This document shows positions 49,828 to 57,480 of a stretch of 64,000 nucleotides of DNA, one piece after another. Position 1 is the stretch's first letter; every line of letters begins with the position of its first letter. This DNA is from Streptomyces sp. TLI_105. Lineage in GTDB: Bacteria > Actinomycetota > Actinomycetes > Streptomycetales > Streptomycetaceae. The notes below the pieces were generated by a model. That model was not told the DNA's origin and did not search any database. It saw nothing but the letters and a program-made list of their open reading frames with translations. The position numbers were made by a program, and so were the translations under genes. The stretch spans positions 5,047,501 through 5,111,500 of the forward strand of contig NZ_FNSM01000001.1 of NCBI RefSeq assembly GCF_900105415.1, given 5' to 3'.

Positions 49828-51087
49828 TCAGGCCGCCCGGCGGGACTGCGTCCCGCCGGGTCCTACGCCCTCGGCGCCGGCCGGGTTCAGACCTGCCCGG
49901 ACGAGCATCACACGTGCGGAGTTCTTGTCCCTGGGGGACATGGCTCCGCACGCGATGCGGGTGTACGTGCGCTCTCCCAGCGGCAGGGCGTGCTTGGCTC
50001 TCGCTCCGCACTGCGCGCAGTCCATCGTGGGGTACGCGGGGTGGATCAGGTGCACGGCACGGCCGTGCTTGCGGCCCATCTCGATCAGGGCCTGCTTCGT
50101 GGCGCCGATGGCGGCGTCAGCGGCCTTCCTGGCCATGGTGGTCCTGGCGAGGAACTTCGGCCGGAAGTCCTCCACGGCGATCGCGTCGTGGTCACGGACG
50201 ATCTTCTTGGCCCTTCCCCAAGCTCTCAACTTCGTTCGAGCAGGGGATACCCCATTGCGAGCAGTGTCCTCACGCTGCCGGGCCATCTTCTTGTGGAGCT
50301 TCGCCACTTGTCTCTTCGCGGAGCGATAGCGCTTCGAGGCCGTCTGACCTTTCGCCGGGCGGCGGCGGGCCGTCATTCGCTGATAGCGGGCGAGCCGCTT
50401 GGCCGATGCCGTGCCGTGTTCGGCATGGATCAGGTCATGGTCGTCGCTTGTGGTCGTCGCGGTCTCGCGTACACCCCAGTCGATGCCGATGGCCCGGCCG
50501 GTCTCCGGCAGTGGCTGTACCTCGGCGGGGACGACGAAGGAGGCGTACCAGTGGCCGAGGCTGTCCTGGTGGATTCGGACGCTGGAAGGGGCAGCGGGCA
50601 GCTCCCGCGACCACAGCACGGTCAGAACGATCCCACCCGCCAGGTACAGACGGCCTCCTTTCAGGCGGAAGCCGTGCCGGGTGTGGTTCAGGCTCGGCAG
50701 CGCGTCACGCTTCTTCCTCCACTTCGGCATTCCGGCCCGGCGTGCCATCGGCAGCCTGGCCTTGGTGTCCTTCAGCGCCTTCGCCCGGGACTTTCCGAAG
50801 TCCCGGATCACTTGTTGCTGCGGAACTGAGGACCCTTCGCGTAGCCATGACGTCCCCGCACGGGCCTCGGTCAGCATTCTGTCTCACTGTGCCGGGCCAC
50901 AGGTACGGCTGTCACCAGTGACCTTGTTGTACGCGGACACCTGCTTGGACTTGGCCACGCACTCGTTCCAGATCCAGCGGCACCGGTCCCACTCCGCCAG
51001 TAGAGCGGTACGGGCGGATGACGACACGCGCAGCCGGAAGGCCCACCGGGCATGCCCGGAATGGTCGGCGGTGGTGGCTGTCGTCAT
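49828..51087 (-). pseudogene. tnpB: tnpB (RNA-guided nuclease of IS605-type elements), broken
   Basis: The reading frame covers a full TnpB: an N-terminal part from ATG 51087 (67 codons, ending GPAQ), then an in-frame TGA at 50884-50886, two codons, and a 349-residue continuation from ATG 50877. RuvC motifs are present (GIDWGV, VEDF and DKNSA). The zinc finger is damaged: CAQC is followed by TRIACG, where one cysteine of the second CxxC pair is replaced by arginine. About 13 extra residues (the NGVSPARTKLRAWGR region) come from a hairpin repeat inserted in frame. Three independent lesions suggest loss of function. Confidence 0.85.
50211..50253 (-). repeat. Streptomyces hairpin repeat inserted in tnpB
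   Basis: Read on the minus strand, the 43-base segment GGGGTATCCCCTGCTCGAAC... ends GAGAGCTTGGGGAAGGG. It matches the intergenic element at 58757-58800 at most positions. Both can fold through CCCC/GGGG and GCTC/GAGC arms. Net insertion into the tnpB frame is estimated as 39 bases relative to the usual family sequence, which keeps the frame open. Confidence 0.75.
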
Positions 51088-51238
51088 GATGTGACCGTAG
51101 GCCCCCAGGACCTCGTACTTTCGCTCGAAGTCCTGCCATTCCCGCGAACGAGTGGGCGATCATGTCGATGTCGATCACTGATGGCGTCGTTTGACCAAAG
51201 CCCGTGCGGCGCCGTCGCCTTGTCCTAGAGTGGGCGAC

Positions 51239-52414
51239 ATGCCGGCCGGCACCGACGATCTCTGTATCCGGCCCCGCGGAGTGCTCCGTGGGGCCGTTCT
51301 GACGTTGGTCTTCACCGGCGTCCTCGCCACCGCCGCCGCCACCGGTTCACTGCCCCGGCAGGATCCCGCGCGTGCGGAGCGGCCGTCCCCGGCCCGTACG
51401 GCGGGCGGTACGACCGTCGACGGGGCCGCTCTCGCGCGGGCCGCCGCCGCGGCCATGGCCGACGGGAAGTCGGGGAAGAAGGCCGCCGAGGAGTTCGTCA
51501 GCCGCAGCGGGGACCGCTGGGGCGCCGTGTACGACAAGAGGGAGTACGCCGAGTTCGAGCAGGCCCTCGACGGCGCCTACACCGGGGTCGGTCTCTCCGC
51601 GGGTCGCGTCGGCGAGGGCGGGGTCCGGGTGACGCGGGTGCAGCCCGGGGGGCCCGCCGAGCGGGCCGGGCTGCGGGCCGGTGACCGGCTCGTCTCCGTC
51701 GACGGGCGGCCGGTCGACGGGCTCTCCGTCTCCGAGGCGGTCTCCCTGCTGCGCGGTGACGGCGTTCCCGGCTCCGCCGTCGTCCTGCGCGTCGAGCGCG
51801 GTCGCGCGGCCTGGACGCAGACCCTGCGCCGGGCCCGGCTCGCGACGGACCCGGTCACCGTCCGCCGCCTCGACGACGGGGCCGTACTGATCCGGGTCGC
51901 CGCCTTCACCAAGGGGGCGGGCACGCGCGTGCGTGACGCCGTACGGGCCGCCCCGGCCGGCGCCGGGGTCCTCCTGGACCTGCGGGGGAACTCGGGCGGC
52001 CTGGTCACGGAGGCCGCCGTCGCCGCCTCCGCCTTCCTCGACGGCGGCCTCGTCGCCACGTACGACGTGGAGGGCGAGCAGCGGGCCGTGTACGCGGAGG
52101 ACGGCGGCGACACCGGCAGGCCCCTGGTGGCGCTGATCGACGGGGGCACGATGAGCGCGGCCGAGCTGCTCACCGGGGCCCTGCAGGACCGGGGGCGGGC
52201 GGTGACCGTCGGCTCGCGGACCTTCGGCAAGGGGTCGGTCCAGATGCCGAGCGCGCTGCCCGACGGCTCCGTCGCCGAGCTGACCGTCGGCCACTACCGC
52301 ACCCCCGCCGGGCACGCCGTCGACGGCCGTGGCATCACTCCGGACCTGACGGCGGGGGAGGGGGCCGAGGCGCGGGCGAGAACGGTATTGAGTGGCCTCG
52401 GAGGGGGCTCGTAG
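51239..52414 (+). CDS. S41-family C-terminal processing peptidase
   Basis: The 391-residue protease has an N-terminal membrane anchor or signal (about 15-35), a PDZ domain (about 105-185, YTGVGLSAGRVGEGGVRV and PAERAGLRAGDRLVSVDG) and an S41 catalytic domain. Catalytic serine is in GGTMSAAELL and catalytic lysine in GKGSVQ. It is a tail-specific protease acting outside the membrane. The -10-like TAGAGT (51226-51231) ends seven bases before the ATG at 51239 with no ribosome-binding site, so the mRNA may be leaderless. In related genomes it would directly follow ftsX; here the TnpB element intervenes. Confidence 0.92.
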   Translation: MPAGTDDLCIRPRGVLRGAVLTLVFTGVLATAAATGSLPRQDPARAERPSPARTAGGTTVDGAALARAAAAAMADGKSGKKAAEEFVSRSGDRWGAVYDKREYAEFEQALDGAYTGVGLSAGRVGEGGVRVTRVQPGGPAERAGLRAGDRLVSVDGRPVDGLSVSEAVSLLRGDGVPGSAVVLRVERGRAAWTQTLRRARLATDPVTVRRLDDGAVLIRVAAFTKGAGTRVRDAVRAAPAGAGVLLDLRGNSGGLVTEAAVAASAFLDGGLVATYDVEGEQRAVYAEDGGDTGRPLVALIDGGTMSAAELLTGALQDRGRAVTVGSRTFGKGSVQMPSALPDGSVAELTVGHYRTPAGHAVDGRGITPDLTAGEGAEARARTVLSGLGGGS

Positions 52415-52432
52415 TGCGAAAATGGCCGCACT

Positions 52433-52972
52433 ATGGCAAAGGGACTCGTGAACGTGCAGGGCAAGCCTGCCAAGAAGAACCAGGACAAGGCGCCGGAGCG
52501 CAAGCTCATCGCGCAGAACAAGAAGGCGCGGCACGACTACCACATCATCGACACCTACGAGTGCGGTGTGGTGCTCATGGGCACCGAGGTGAAGTCGCTG
52601 CGCATGGGGCGGGCCTCGCTGGTCGACGGCTTCGTCCAGATCGACGGCCATGAGGCGTGGCTGCACAACATCCACGTGCCCGAGTACATGCAGGGCAGCT
52701 GGACCAACCACCACGCGAAGCGGAAGCGCAAGCTGCTGCTGCACCGGGCCGAGATCGACAAGCTGGAGTCGAAGTCGCAGGAGACGGGTCACACGATCGT
52801 GCCCCTCGCGCTGTACTTCCTGAACGGCCGGGTGAAGTGCGAGATCGCGCTCGCCAAGGGCAAGAAGGAGTACGACAAGCGTCAGACCCTGCGGGAGAAG
52901 CAGGACACGCGAGAGACGAACCGGGCGATCGCGGCGGCGAAGCGGAAGCAGCGGGCGGCCCAGAGCGCCTAG
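52433..52972 (+). CDS. smpB: tmRNA-binding protein SmpB
   Basis: The 179-residue SmpB has the conserved core [41 protein letters not shown] and the basic C-terminal tail [15 protein letters not shown] followed by an [15 protein letters not shown] helix. It delivers tmRNA to stalled ribosomes. The N-terminal extension of about 20 residues is longer than in E. coli but normal for actinobacteria. ATG 52433 is used; a GTG five codons later is possible. ssrA follows 89 bases downstream. Confidence 0.95.
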   Translation: MAKGLVNVQGKPAKKNQDKAPERKLIAQNKKARHDYHIIDTYECGVVLMGTEVKSLRMGRASLVDGFVQIDGHEAWLHNIHVPEYMQGSWTNHHAKRKRKLLLHRAEIDKLESKSQETGHTIVPLALYFLNGRVKCEIALAKGKKEYDKRQTLREKQDTRETNRAIAAAKRKQRAAQSA

Positions 52973-53010
52973 CGCCGGTAATCCGCTGGCAACCGCACCC
53001 GTCGGTCACG

Positions 53011-53016
53011 TACCAT
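53011..53016 (+). promoter_or_regulatory. candidate -10 element of ssrA
   Basis: TACCAT lies 45 bases before the mature tmRNA 5' end, with CTGGCA 19 bases upstream as a weak -35. An overlapping GTAAT-N18-GTC differs from the SigR pattern GGAAT-N18-GTT at two positions; I treat that only as a possibility. Confidence 0.4.
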
Positions 53017-53061
53017 GGGTGCTGCACCCCACCGAGGGTGTGTCTTTTGAAAAAACAACAT

Positions 53062-53452
53062 GGGGATGATCGGTTTCGACAGCGGATGTCGAAGCAGTGG
53101 GAAGCGTGTCGAGGAAGCGGCAATGATCTCGTAAACCATATGTCGCAACCAATAATCGCCAACACCAAGAGCGATAACTCCCGCTTCGCCCTCGCTGCCT
53201 AATTTTAGGTAACGAACAGAAGCCTCTGTGAGGAGCGTCAGCCCGGGGGTGGTCCCGACCCGGATCCTGGCGTCATTTAGGGATCTAAACCTCTAGCCCC
53301 GGTCACGGGGGTTGGAGGGAAATCAAACAGTGACTGAGCCCGTTCCGGACTTGTCTGGGTGATCCGGAGGGCTGAGAAACTCGTACCAGACTGCACACGG
53401 AGAAGCCCTGATTCCGCACCGTTGGACGCGGGTTCGATTCCCGCCATCTCCA
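53062..53452 (+). ncRNA. ssrA: transfer-messenger RNA
   Basis: The tRNA-like ends pair: GGGGATG at the 5' end with CATCTCC before discriminator A at 53452. The T loop GGTTCGATTCC is at 53430-53440 and the 5' part has the usual TCGGTTTCGACAG. CCA is not encoded. The tag frame at 53158-53202 reads ANTKSDNSRFALAA followed by TAA, ending in the ALAA degron read by ClpXP-type proteases. Several pseudoknot stems follow. With SmpB it rescues stalled ribosomes. Confidence 0.96.
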
Positions 53453-53470
53453 CTCATCCCATGTGGGCAC

Positions 53471-53504
53471 AGGCCCGGTGGTCGTTCGCGACCGCCGGGC
53501 CTTT
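53471..53504 (+). terminator. terminator after ssrA
   Basis: A 14-bp stem (AGGCCCGGTGGTCG / CGACCGCCGGGCCT) closed by the stable TTCG tetraloop and followed by further T residues. It ends one base before the stop of the convergent transporter gene and may serve both. Confidence 0.92.
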
Positions 53505-53505
53505 G

Positions 53506-54756
53506 TCATGCGTGGACGCGGGAGCCCCGGCCCGCCCCGGTCGCCGTGCACAGGGTCAGGGCCACCGCCGCCGCCGTCACCGGGATCAGGAACCCGAAGG
53601 ACGCGAAGGGCGCGTGGTCGGCGGCCCAGCCGCCGCCGGCCGAGCCCGCCGCGACGCCCGCCAGGAGGGCGGTCACGGCGAGGGCCATGCCCTCGTTGAG
53701 CTGCGCCGCCGGGACGAGGCGCTGGATCAGGCCCATGCCCGTCACCATCGTCGGGGCCGTCGCCATGCCCGCCAGGAGGAGGCCGCCGGCCAGGGCGAGC
53801 AGGGAGCCTGTCGAGGCGGCGAGCAGCGGCATCGCCATCAGGACGGTCATCGCGGCCAGGCAGGTGCGCAGGCGGGCGGTGCGCCGGGCGTGGCCGTAGA
53901 GGAGGCCCGCCGCGCAGGAGCCGGCCGCCTGGAGGGCGAGGACCGGTCCCGCGACGGGCCCGTCCACGTACGCCAGGGTGACGACCTCCATGGAGCCGAA
54001 GACGGCGCCCGTGGCGAGGAGGACCGCGAGCAGCGACGCCATGCCGGGGGCGCGCAGCGGGGAGCCCGCCGTCGTGCGCGGGGCGACCGGCGGCTCGGTG
54101 GAGCGCTGGGCGGCGAAGATCAGCACGCCGGAGAGGAAGAGGAGGCCCGCGGTGAGCGTGCCCGCCTCGGGGAAGAGCGCCGAGCACAGGACGGCGGCGA
54201 GCACCGGGCCGAGCATGTAGCAGAGCTCGTCGGCGGCCTGCTCGAAGGCGTTGGCGGTGTGCAGCGCGTCCGGGTCGCCGCGGAAGAGGTGCGCCCAGCG
54301 GGCCCGGGACATGCCGCCCGTGTTCGGGGTGGTGGCGGTGACGGCGGTCGTGAGGAAGAGCGCCCAGACGGGGGCCCGCTCGTGGACGCAGAGCAGCAGC
54401 ACCAGGTGGCCCAGGACCGCGTAGGCGGTGGCCGGGACCGCGATCCTGGCCTGGCCGTACCGGTCGACGAGCCGTGCGATCAGCGGGCCCGTGACGGAGC
54501 CGACCGCGAGGTTGGTGGCGGTGACCGCGCCGGCCAGGGCGTAGGAGCCGTACGCCGCGGCGATCATGATCACGGCGCTGACGCCGAACATGCCCATGGG
54601 CAGCCGGGCTATCAGGTTGCCGGCGGTGAAGGCGCGGGTGCCGGGGTGGGAGAAGAGACGGAGGTAGGGGTTGGCGGGCAGCGGGCGGGGGGCTTCGCGG
54701 TAGCGGGGGGCGAGGGCCGGGCCCGCCGGGGTGAGGGTGAGGTCCGGTTGCGGCAT
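53506..54756 (-). CDS. MFS transporter
   Basis: The 416-residue protein has 12 predicted membrane helices and the MFS loop 2-3 motif (GPLIARLVDRYGQARI). It resembles efflux-type MFS permeases of actinobacteria; the substrate is unknown. The start at 54756 (MPQPDLTL) was chosen because the 21 residues before it are Arg/Pro-rich and lie in the divergent promoter. It is divergent from a LysR gene, a common regulator/target pair. Confidence 0.88.
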   Translation of the reverse strand: MPQPDLTLTPAGPALAPRYREAPRPLPANPYLRLFSHPGTRAFTAGNLIARLPMGMFGVSAVIMIAAAYGSYALAGAVTATNLAVGSVTGPLIARLVDRYGQARIAVPATAYAVLGHLVLLLCVHERAPVWALFLTTAVTATTPNTGGMSRARWAHLFRGDPDALHTANAFEQAADELCYMLGPVLAAVLCSALFPEAGTLTAGLLFLSGVLIFAAQRSTEPPVAPRTTAGSPLRAPGMASLLAVLLATGAVFGSMEVVTLAYVDGPVAGPVLALQAAGSCAAGLLYGHARRTARLRTCLAAMTVLMAMPLLAASTGSLLALAGGLLLAGMATAPTMVTGMGLIQRLVPAAQLNEGMALAVTALLAGVAAGSAGGGWAADHAPFASFGFLIPVTAAAVALTLCTATGAGRGSRVHA

Positions 54757-54824
54757 GGATCCAGGTTCTGGGGGCGGGGCCCGGCCGGTCCAACACCTTC
54801 TCGGTGGCGATTGACGCACCTGTG

Positions 54825-55850
54825 ATGTTAACTGCGGCGGTGGCGACCTCCTCGTACGACATCGACCCCCGCCTTCTGCGCGCCTTCACCGCCGTCGCCG
54901 AAGAACTGCACTTCACCCGCGCCGCCGCCCGCCTCTACCTCGCCCAGCAGGCGCTCAGCCGCGACATCCGGCGCCTGGAGCGGGAGTTGGGCACCGAACT
55001 CTTCGTGCGGACCACCCGGCAGGTCGCCCTCACCGTCGACGGCGAGCGCCTCCTCCCGTACGCCCGACGGGTGTTGGCCGCCCACGAGGAGCTGAGCGAC
55101 GCCTTCCGCGCCGCGCCCCGGCCGCTCCTCGTCGACCTCAACAGCCCCGGCCTCGCCCCCGAGGACGTCCTGCGCCGCGCCCGCGAACTCGCCCCCGAGC
55201 AGGAGCTGATGGCCCGCTACGAGAGCGGACTCACCGGCGCCGCACGGGAGATCCTCGCCGGCCGGATCGACGCCTCCTTCGGCCGGTACGGAGGACTCGA
55301 CGCCCGGCTCCGGGCACGGCTCGACTTCCAGCTCGTCCGGTACGAGCCGATGGCCGTGATCCTCCCCGAGGACCATCCGCTCGCCGGCCTGCCCCGGGTG
55401 CCGCTCGACCGGCTCGCCGGAGAACGGATCTACGCCGGGGCCGGGAACGACCGCACGCCCGAGTGGACCGACCTCGCCGCCCGCCTCTTCGCCGGCCGGG
55501 GCATCGAGATCGCCCCGCCCGCTCCGCTCGCCGTCGGCAAGGAGGAGTTCCGGCGGCTCATGGCCAAGTACCGCGACCCGGTCCTCGCCGTCGTCGACTT
55601 CCCGGCCATGCCGGACTGCGTCATCCGGCCCCTCGTCGACCCCGTCCCCCTCTCGCCCGTGAGCCTGGTGTGGCGCAAGGGGCTCCGTCACCCCGGCCTG
55701 GACGCCCTGCGCCGGGCGGCGGCGGAGCTGGGCGCCCGGGAGGGATGGCTCACCCGGCCGCCCGGCGCCTGGCTGCCGGAGGGAGAGCCGGGGCTGCCGG
55801 AAGGAGCCGGGGGCGCTGCCGGAGGGTGGAACAGGGCTGCGGGAGGGTAG
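54825..55850 (+). CDS. LysR-family transcriptional regulator
   Basis: The roughly 341-residue regulator has an N-terminal winged helix (LRAFTAVAEELHFTRAAARLYLAQQALSRDI pattern) and a LysR substrate-binding domain. The last 30 residues are Gly/Pro/Glu-rich and encoded by short degenerate repeats (LPEGEPG, LPEGAGG) that continue past the stop. The start is uncertain: GTG 54804, ATG 54825 and GTG 54840 are all in frame and none has a clear ribosome-binding site. It probably controls the divergent MFS transporter. Confidence 0.87.
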   Translation: MLTAAVATSSYDIDPRLLRAFTAVAEELHFTRAAARLYLAQQALSRDIRRLERELGTELFVRTTRQVALTVDGERLLPYARRVLAAHEELSDAFRAAPRPLLVDLNSPGLAPEDVLRRARELAPEQELMARYESGLTGAAREILAGRIDASFGRYGGLDARLRARLDFQLVRYEPMAVILPEDHPLAGLPRVPLDRLAGERIYAGAGNDRTPEWTDLAARLFAGRGIEIAPPAPLAVGKEEFRRLMAKYRDPVLAVVDFPAMPDCVIRPLVDPVPLSPVSLVWRKGLRHPGLDALRRAAAELGAREGWLTRPPGAWLPEGEPGLPEGAGGAAGGWNRAAGG

Positions 55851-55961
55851 GGCAGGGCTGCAGGAGGGGGAAGCAGGGCCGCAGGAGGGGGAGCAGGACT
55901 GTCCGCGCCGGGGGCGCTCACAGAAGGGCCGCGCACCGGGTGAGAGCAAGGTTCCGCCACC

Positions 55962-56003
55962 GTCACCTCACGGCATCGGCCTGAAACGCACCCTTCCTAG
56001 CGT
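55962..56003 (+). promoter_or_regulatory. candidate narK promoter
   Basis: TAGCGT at 55998-56003 fits a -10 element and lies 38 bases before the narK ATG. Upstream are GTCAC (55962-55966) and GAAAC (55983-55987), half-sites resembling the GlnR motif GTNAC/GAAAC but not at its canonical spacing. GlnR or NnaR control is inferred, not shown. Confidence 0.35.
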
Positions 56004-56040
56004 CTGTCGCGTCAAGGATCCGACTCCGTGGAGGTGCGAG

Positions 56041-57396
56041 ATGGGTGGCCGCTGGATCGAACGCTGGGAACCGGAGGACGAGACCTTCTGGCGTGAGAAG
56101 GGAGAACGGATCGCCCGACGGAACCTGCTCTTCTCCGTCCTCTCCGAGCACATCGGCTTCTCGATCTGGAGCCTCTGGTCGGTCATGGTGCTCTTCATGG
56201 GCCCCCAGTACGGGGTCGACCCGGCCGGCAAGTTCTTCCTCATCGGCACCGCCACCTTCGTCGGCGCGCTGATCCGCATCCCGTACACCTTCGTCGTCGC
56301 CCGCTTCGGCGGCCGCAACTGGACGATCTTCAGCGCCCTGCTGCTCCTGCTGCCCACCGGCCTCGCCTTCGCGGTGATGCACCCCGGCACCTCGTACAGC
56401 ACCTTCGTCCTCGTCGCCGCGCTCACCGGCGTCGGCGGCGGCAACTTCGCCTCCTCGATGACCAACATCAACGCCTTCTTCCCGCTGCGGAAGAAAGGCT
56501 GGGCCCTCGGCCTCAACGCGGGCGGCGGCAACATCGGCGTCCCCGTCGTCCAGCTCGTCGGCCTCCTCGTCATCGGCACCGCCGGAGCGATGCACCCGAG
56601 GATCGTGCTCGGCGTCTACCTGCCCCTGATCGTCGTCGCCGCCGTCTGCTCCGCGCTCTTCATGGACAACCTCGCCCCCGTGAAGAACGACACCGGAGCG
56701 TTCAAGGAAGCCGTCACGGCCCGCCACACCTGGATCATGGCCTTCCTCTACGTCGGTACCTTCGGCTCCTTCATCGGCTACAGCTTCGCCTTCGGCCTCG
56801 TCCTGCAGACCCAGTTCGGCCGCACCCCGCTCCAGGCCGCCTCGCTCACCTTCATCGGCCCGCTGCTCGGCTCCCTCATCCGGCCCGTCGGCGGCTTCCT
56901 CGCCGACCGGCACGGGGGCGCCCGCATCACCCTCGGGACCTTCGCCGCCATGGCCGCCGCGACCGGAGTGGTGATCTACGCCTCCGTCGTCGAGTCCCTC
57001 GCCGTCTTCCTCGTCGGCTTCATCGGCCTCTTCGTCCTCAGCGGCCTCGGCAACGGCTCCACGTTCAAGATGATCCCGGCGATCTTCCTCGCCCAGGGCC
57101 ACCGCGAGGGTCTCTCGGGCGAGGCCGCCGAGTCCTACGGGCGACGGCTCTCCGGAGCCTCCATGGGCCTCATCGGAGCGGTCGGCGGGGTCGGCGGACT
57201 CGGCATCAACCTCGCCTTCCGCCAGTCCTTCCAGACCGCCGGCACCGGCACCGCCGCCTTCGTCGCCTTCCTCGCCTTCTACGCGGCCTGCATGGTCGTC
57301 ACCTGGGCGGTATACCTTCGGGCCCCCGGCGCCGTCCCCGACACCGCCGAGGCGGTCACGGAACCCGAGCCCCGGTCCGGCTACGCGCGGGTGTGA
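56041..57396 (+). CDS. narK: nitrate/nitrite transporter, NarK type
   Basis: The 451-residue MFS protein of the nitrate-nitrite porter family has the nitrate signature GGGNFASSMTNINAFFP and LGLNAGGGNIGVPVVQLVG, plus a second GNGSTFKMIPAIF-GLGNGS stretch. These glycine-rich motifs line the nitrate path in NarK. GGAGG lies about six bases before the ATG. The next gene, 84 bases downstream, is the nitrate regulator NnaR, supporting a role in nitrate uptake or nitrite export. Confidence 0.92.
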   Translation: MGGRWIERWEPEDETFWREKGERIARRNLLFSVLSEHIGFSIWSLWSVMVLFMGPQYGVDPAGKFFLIGTATFVGALIRIPYTFVVARFGGRNWTIFSALLLLLPTGLAFAVMHPGTSYSTFVLVAALTGVGGGNFASSMTNINAFFPLRKKGWALGLNAGGGNIGVPVVQLVGLLVIGTAGAMHPRIVLGVYLPLIVVAAVCSALFMDNLAPVKNDTGAFKEAVTARHTWIMAFLYVGTFGSFIGYSFAFGLVLQTQFGRTPLQAASLTFIGPLLGSLIRPVGGFLADRHGGARITLGTFAAMAAATGVVIYASVVESLAVFLVGFIGLFVLSGLGNGSTFKMIPAIFLAQGHREGLSGEAAESYGRRLSGASMGLIGAVGGVGGLGINLAFRQSFQTAGTGTAAFVAFLAFYAACMVVTWAVYLRAPGAVPDTAEAVTEPEPRSGYARV

Positions 57397-57480
57397 CCCC
57401 CGATGCCCGGCGCGTACCGTAACGACCAGGAAATACGGGCGAACCCGGACCGACACGCACCCCCGTCAGGCTCAGACCCC

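Larger units (their letters stand above)
49796..51195 (-). mobile_element. TnpB-only IS200/IS605-superfamily element (IS1341-like), decayed
   Basis: The unit is exactly 1400 bp, bounded by GTTTGAC at 49789-49795 (left) and 51189-51195 (right). Read on the minus strand, the right end terminates GCAGTCAA, like the TCAA cleavage site of IS608-type elements. Subterminal hairpins are CCCGGCGGGAC-TGC-GTCCCGCCGGG at 49836-49860 and a CCCC/GGGG structure near 49800-49818. No tnpA transposase gene is present, so it could move only in trans. Removing one unit restores ftsX directly followed by the leader of the S41 protease gene. Confidence 0.8.

Noticed and set aside
53430..53452. tmRNA 3' end as an integration site of a genomic island
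   Set aside because: No integrase, no second copy of the 3' end and no island-like composition follow; ordinary chromosomal genes do.
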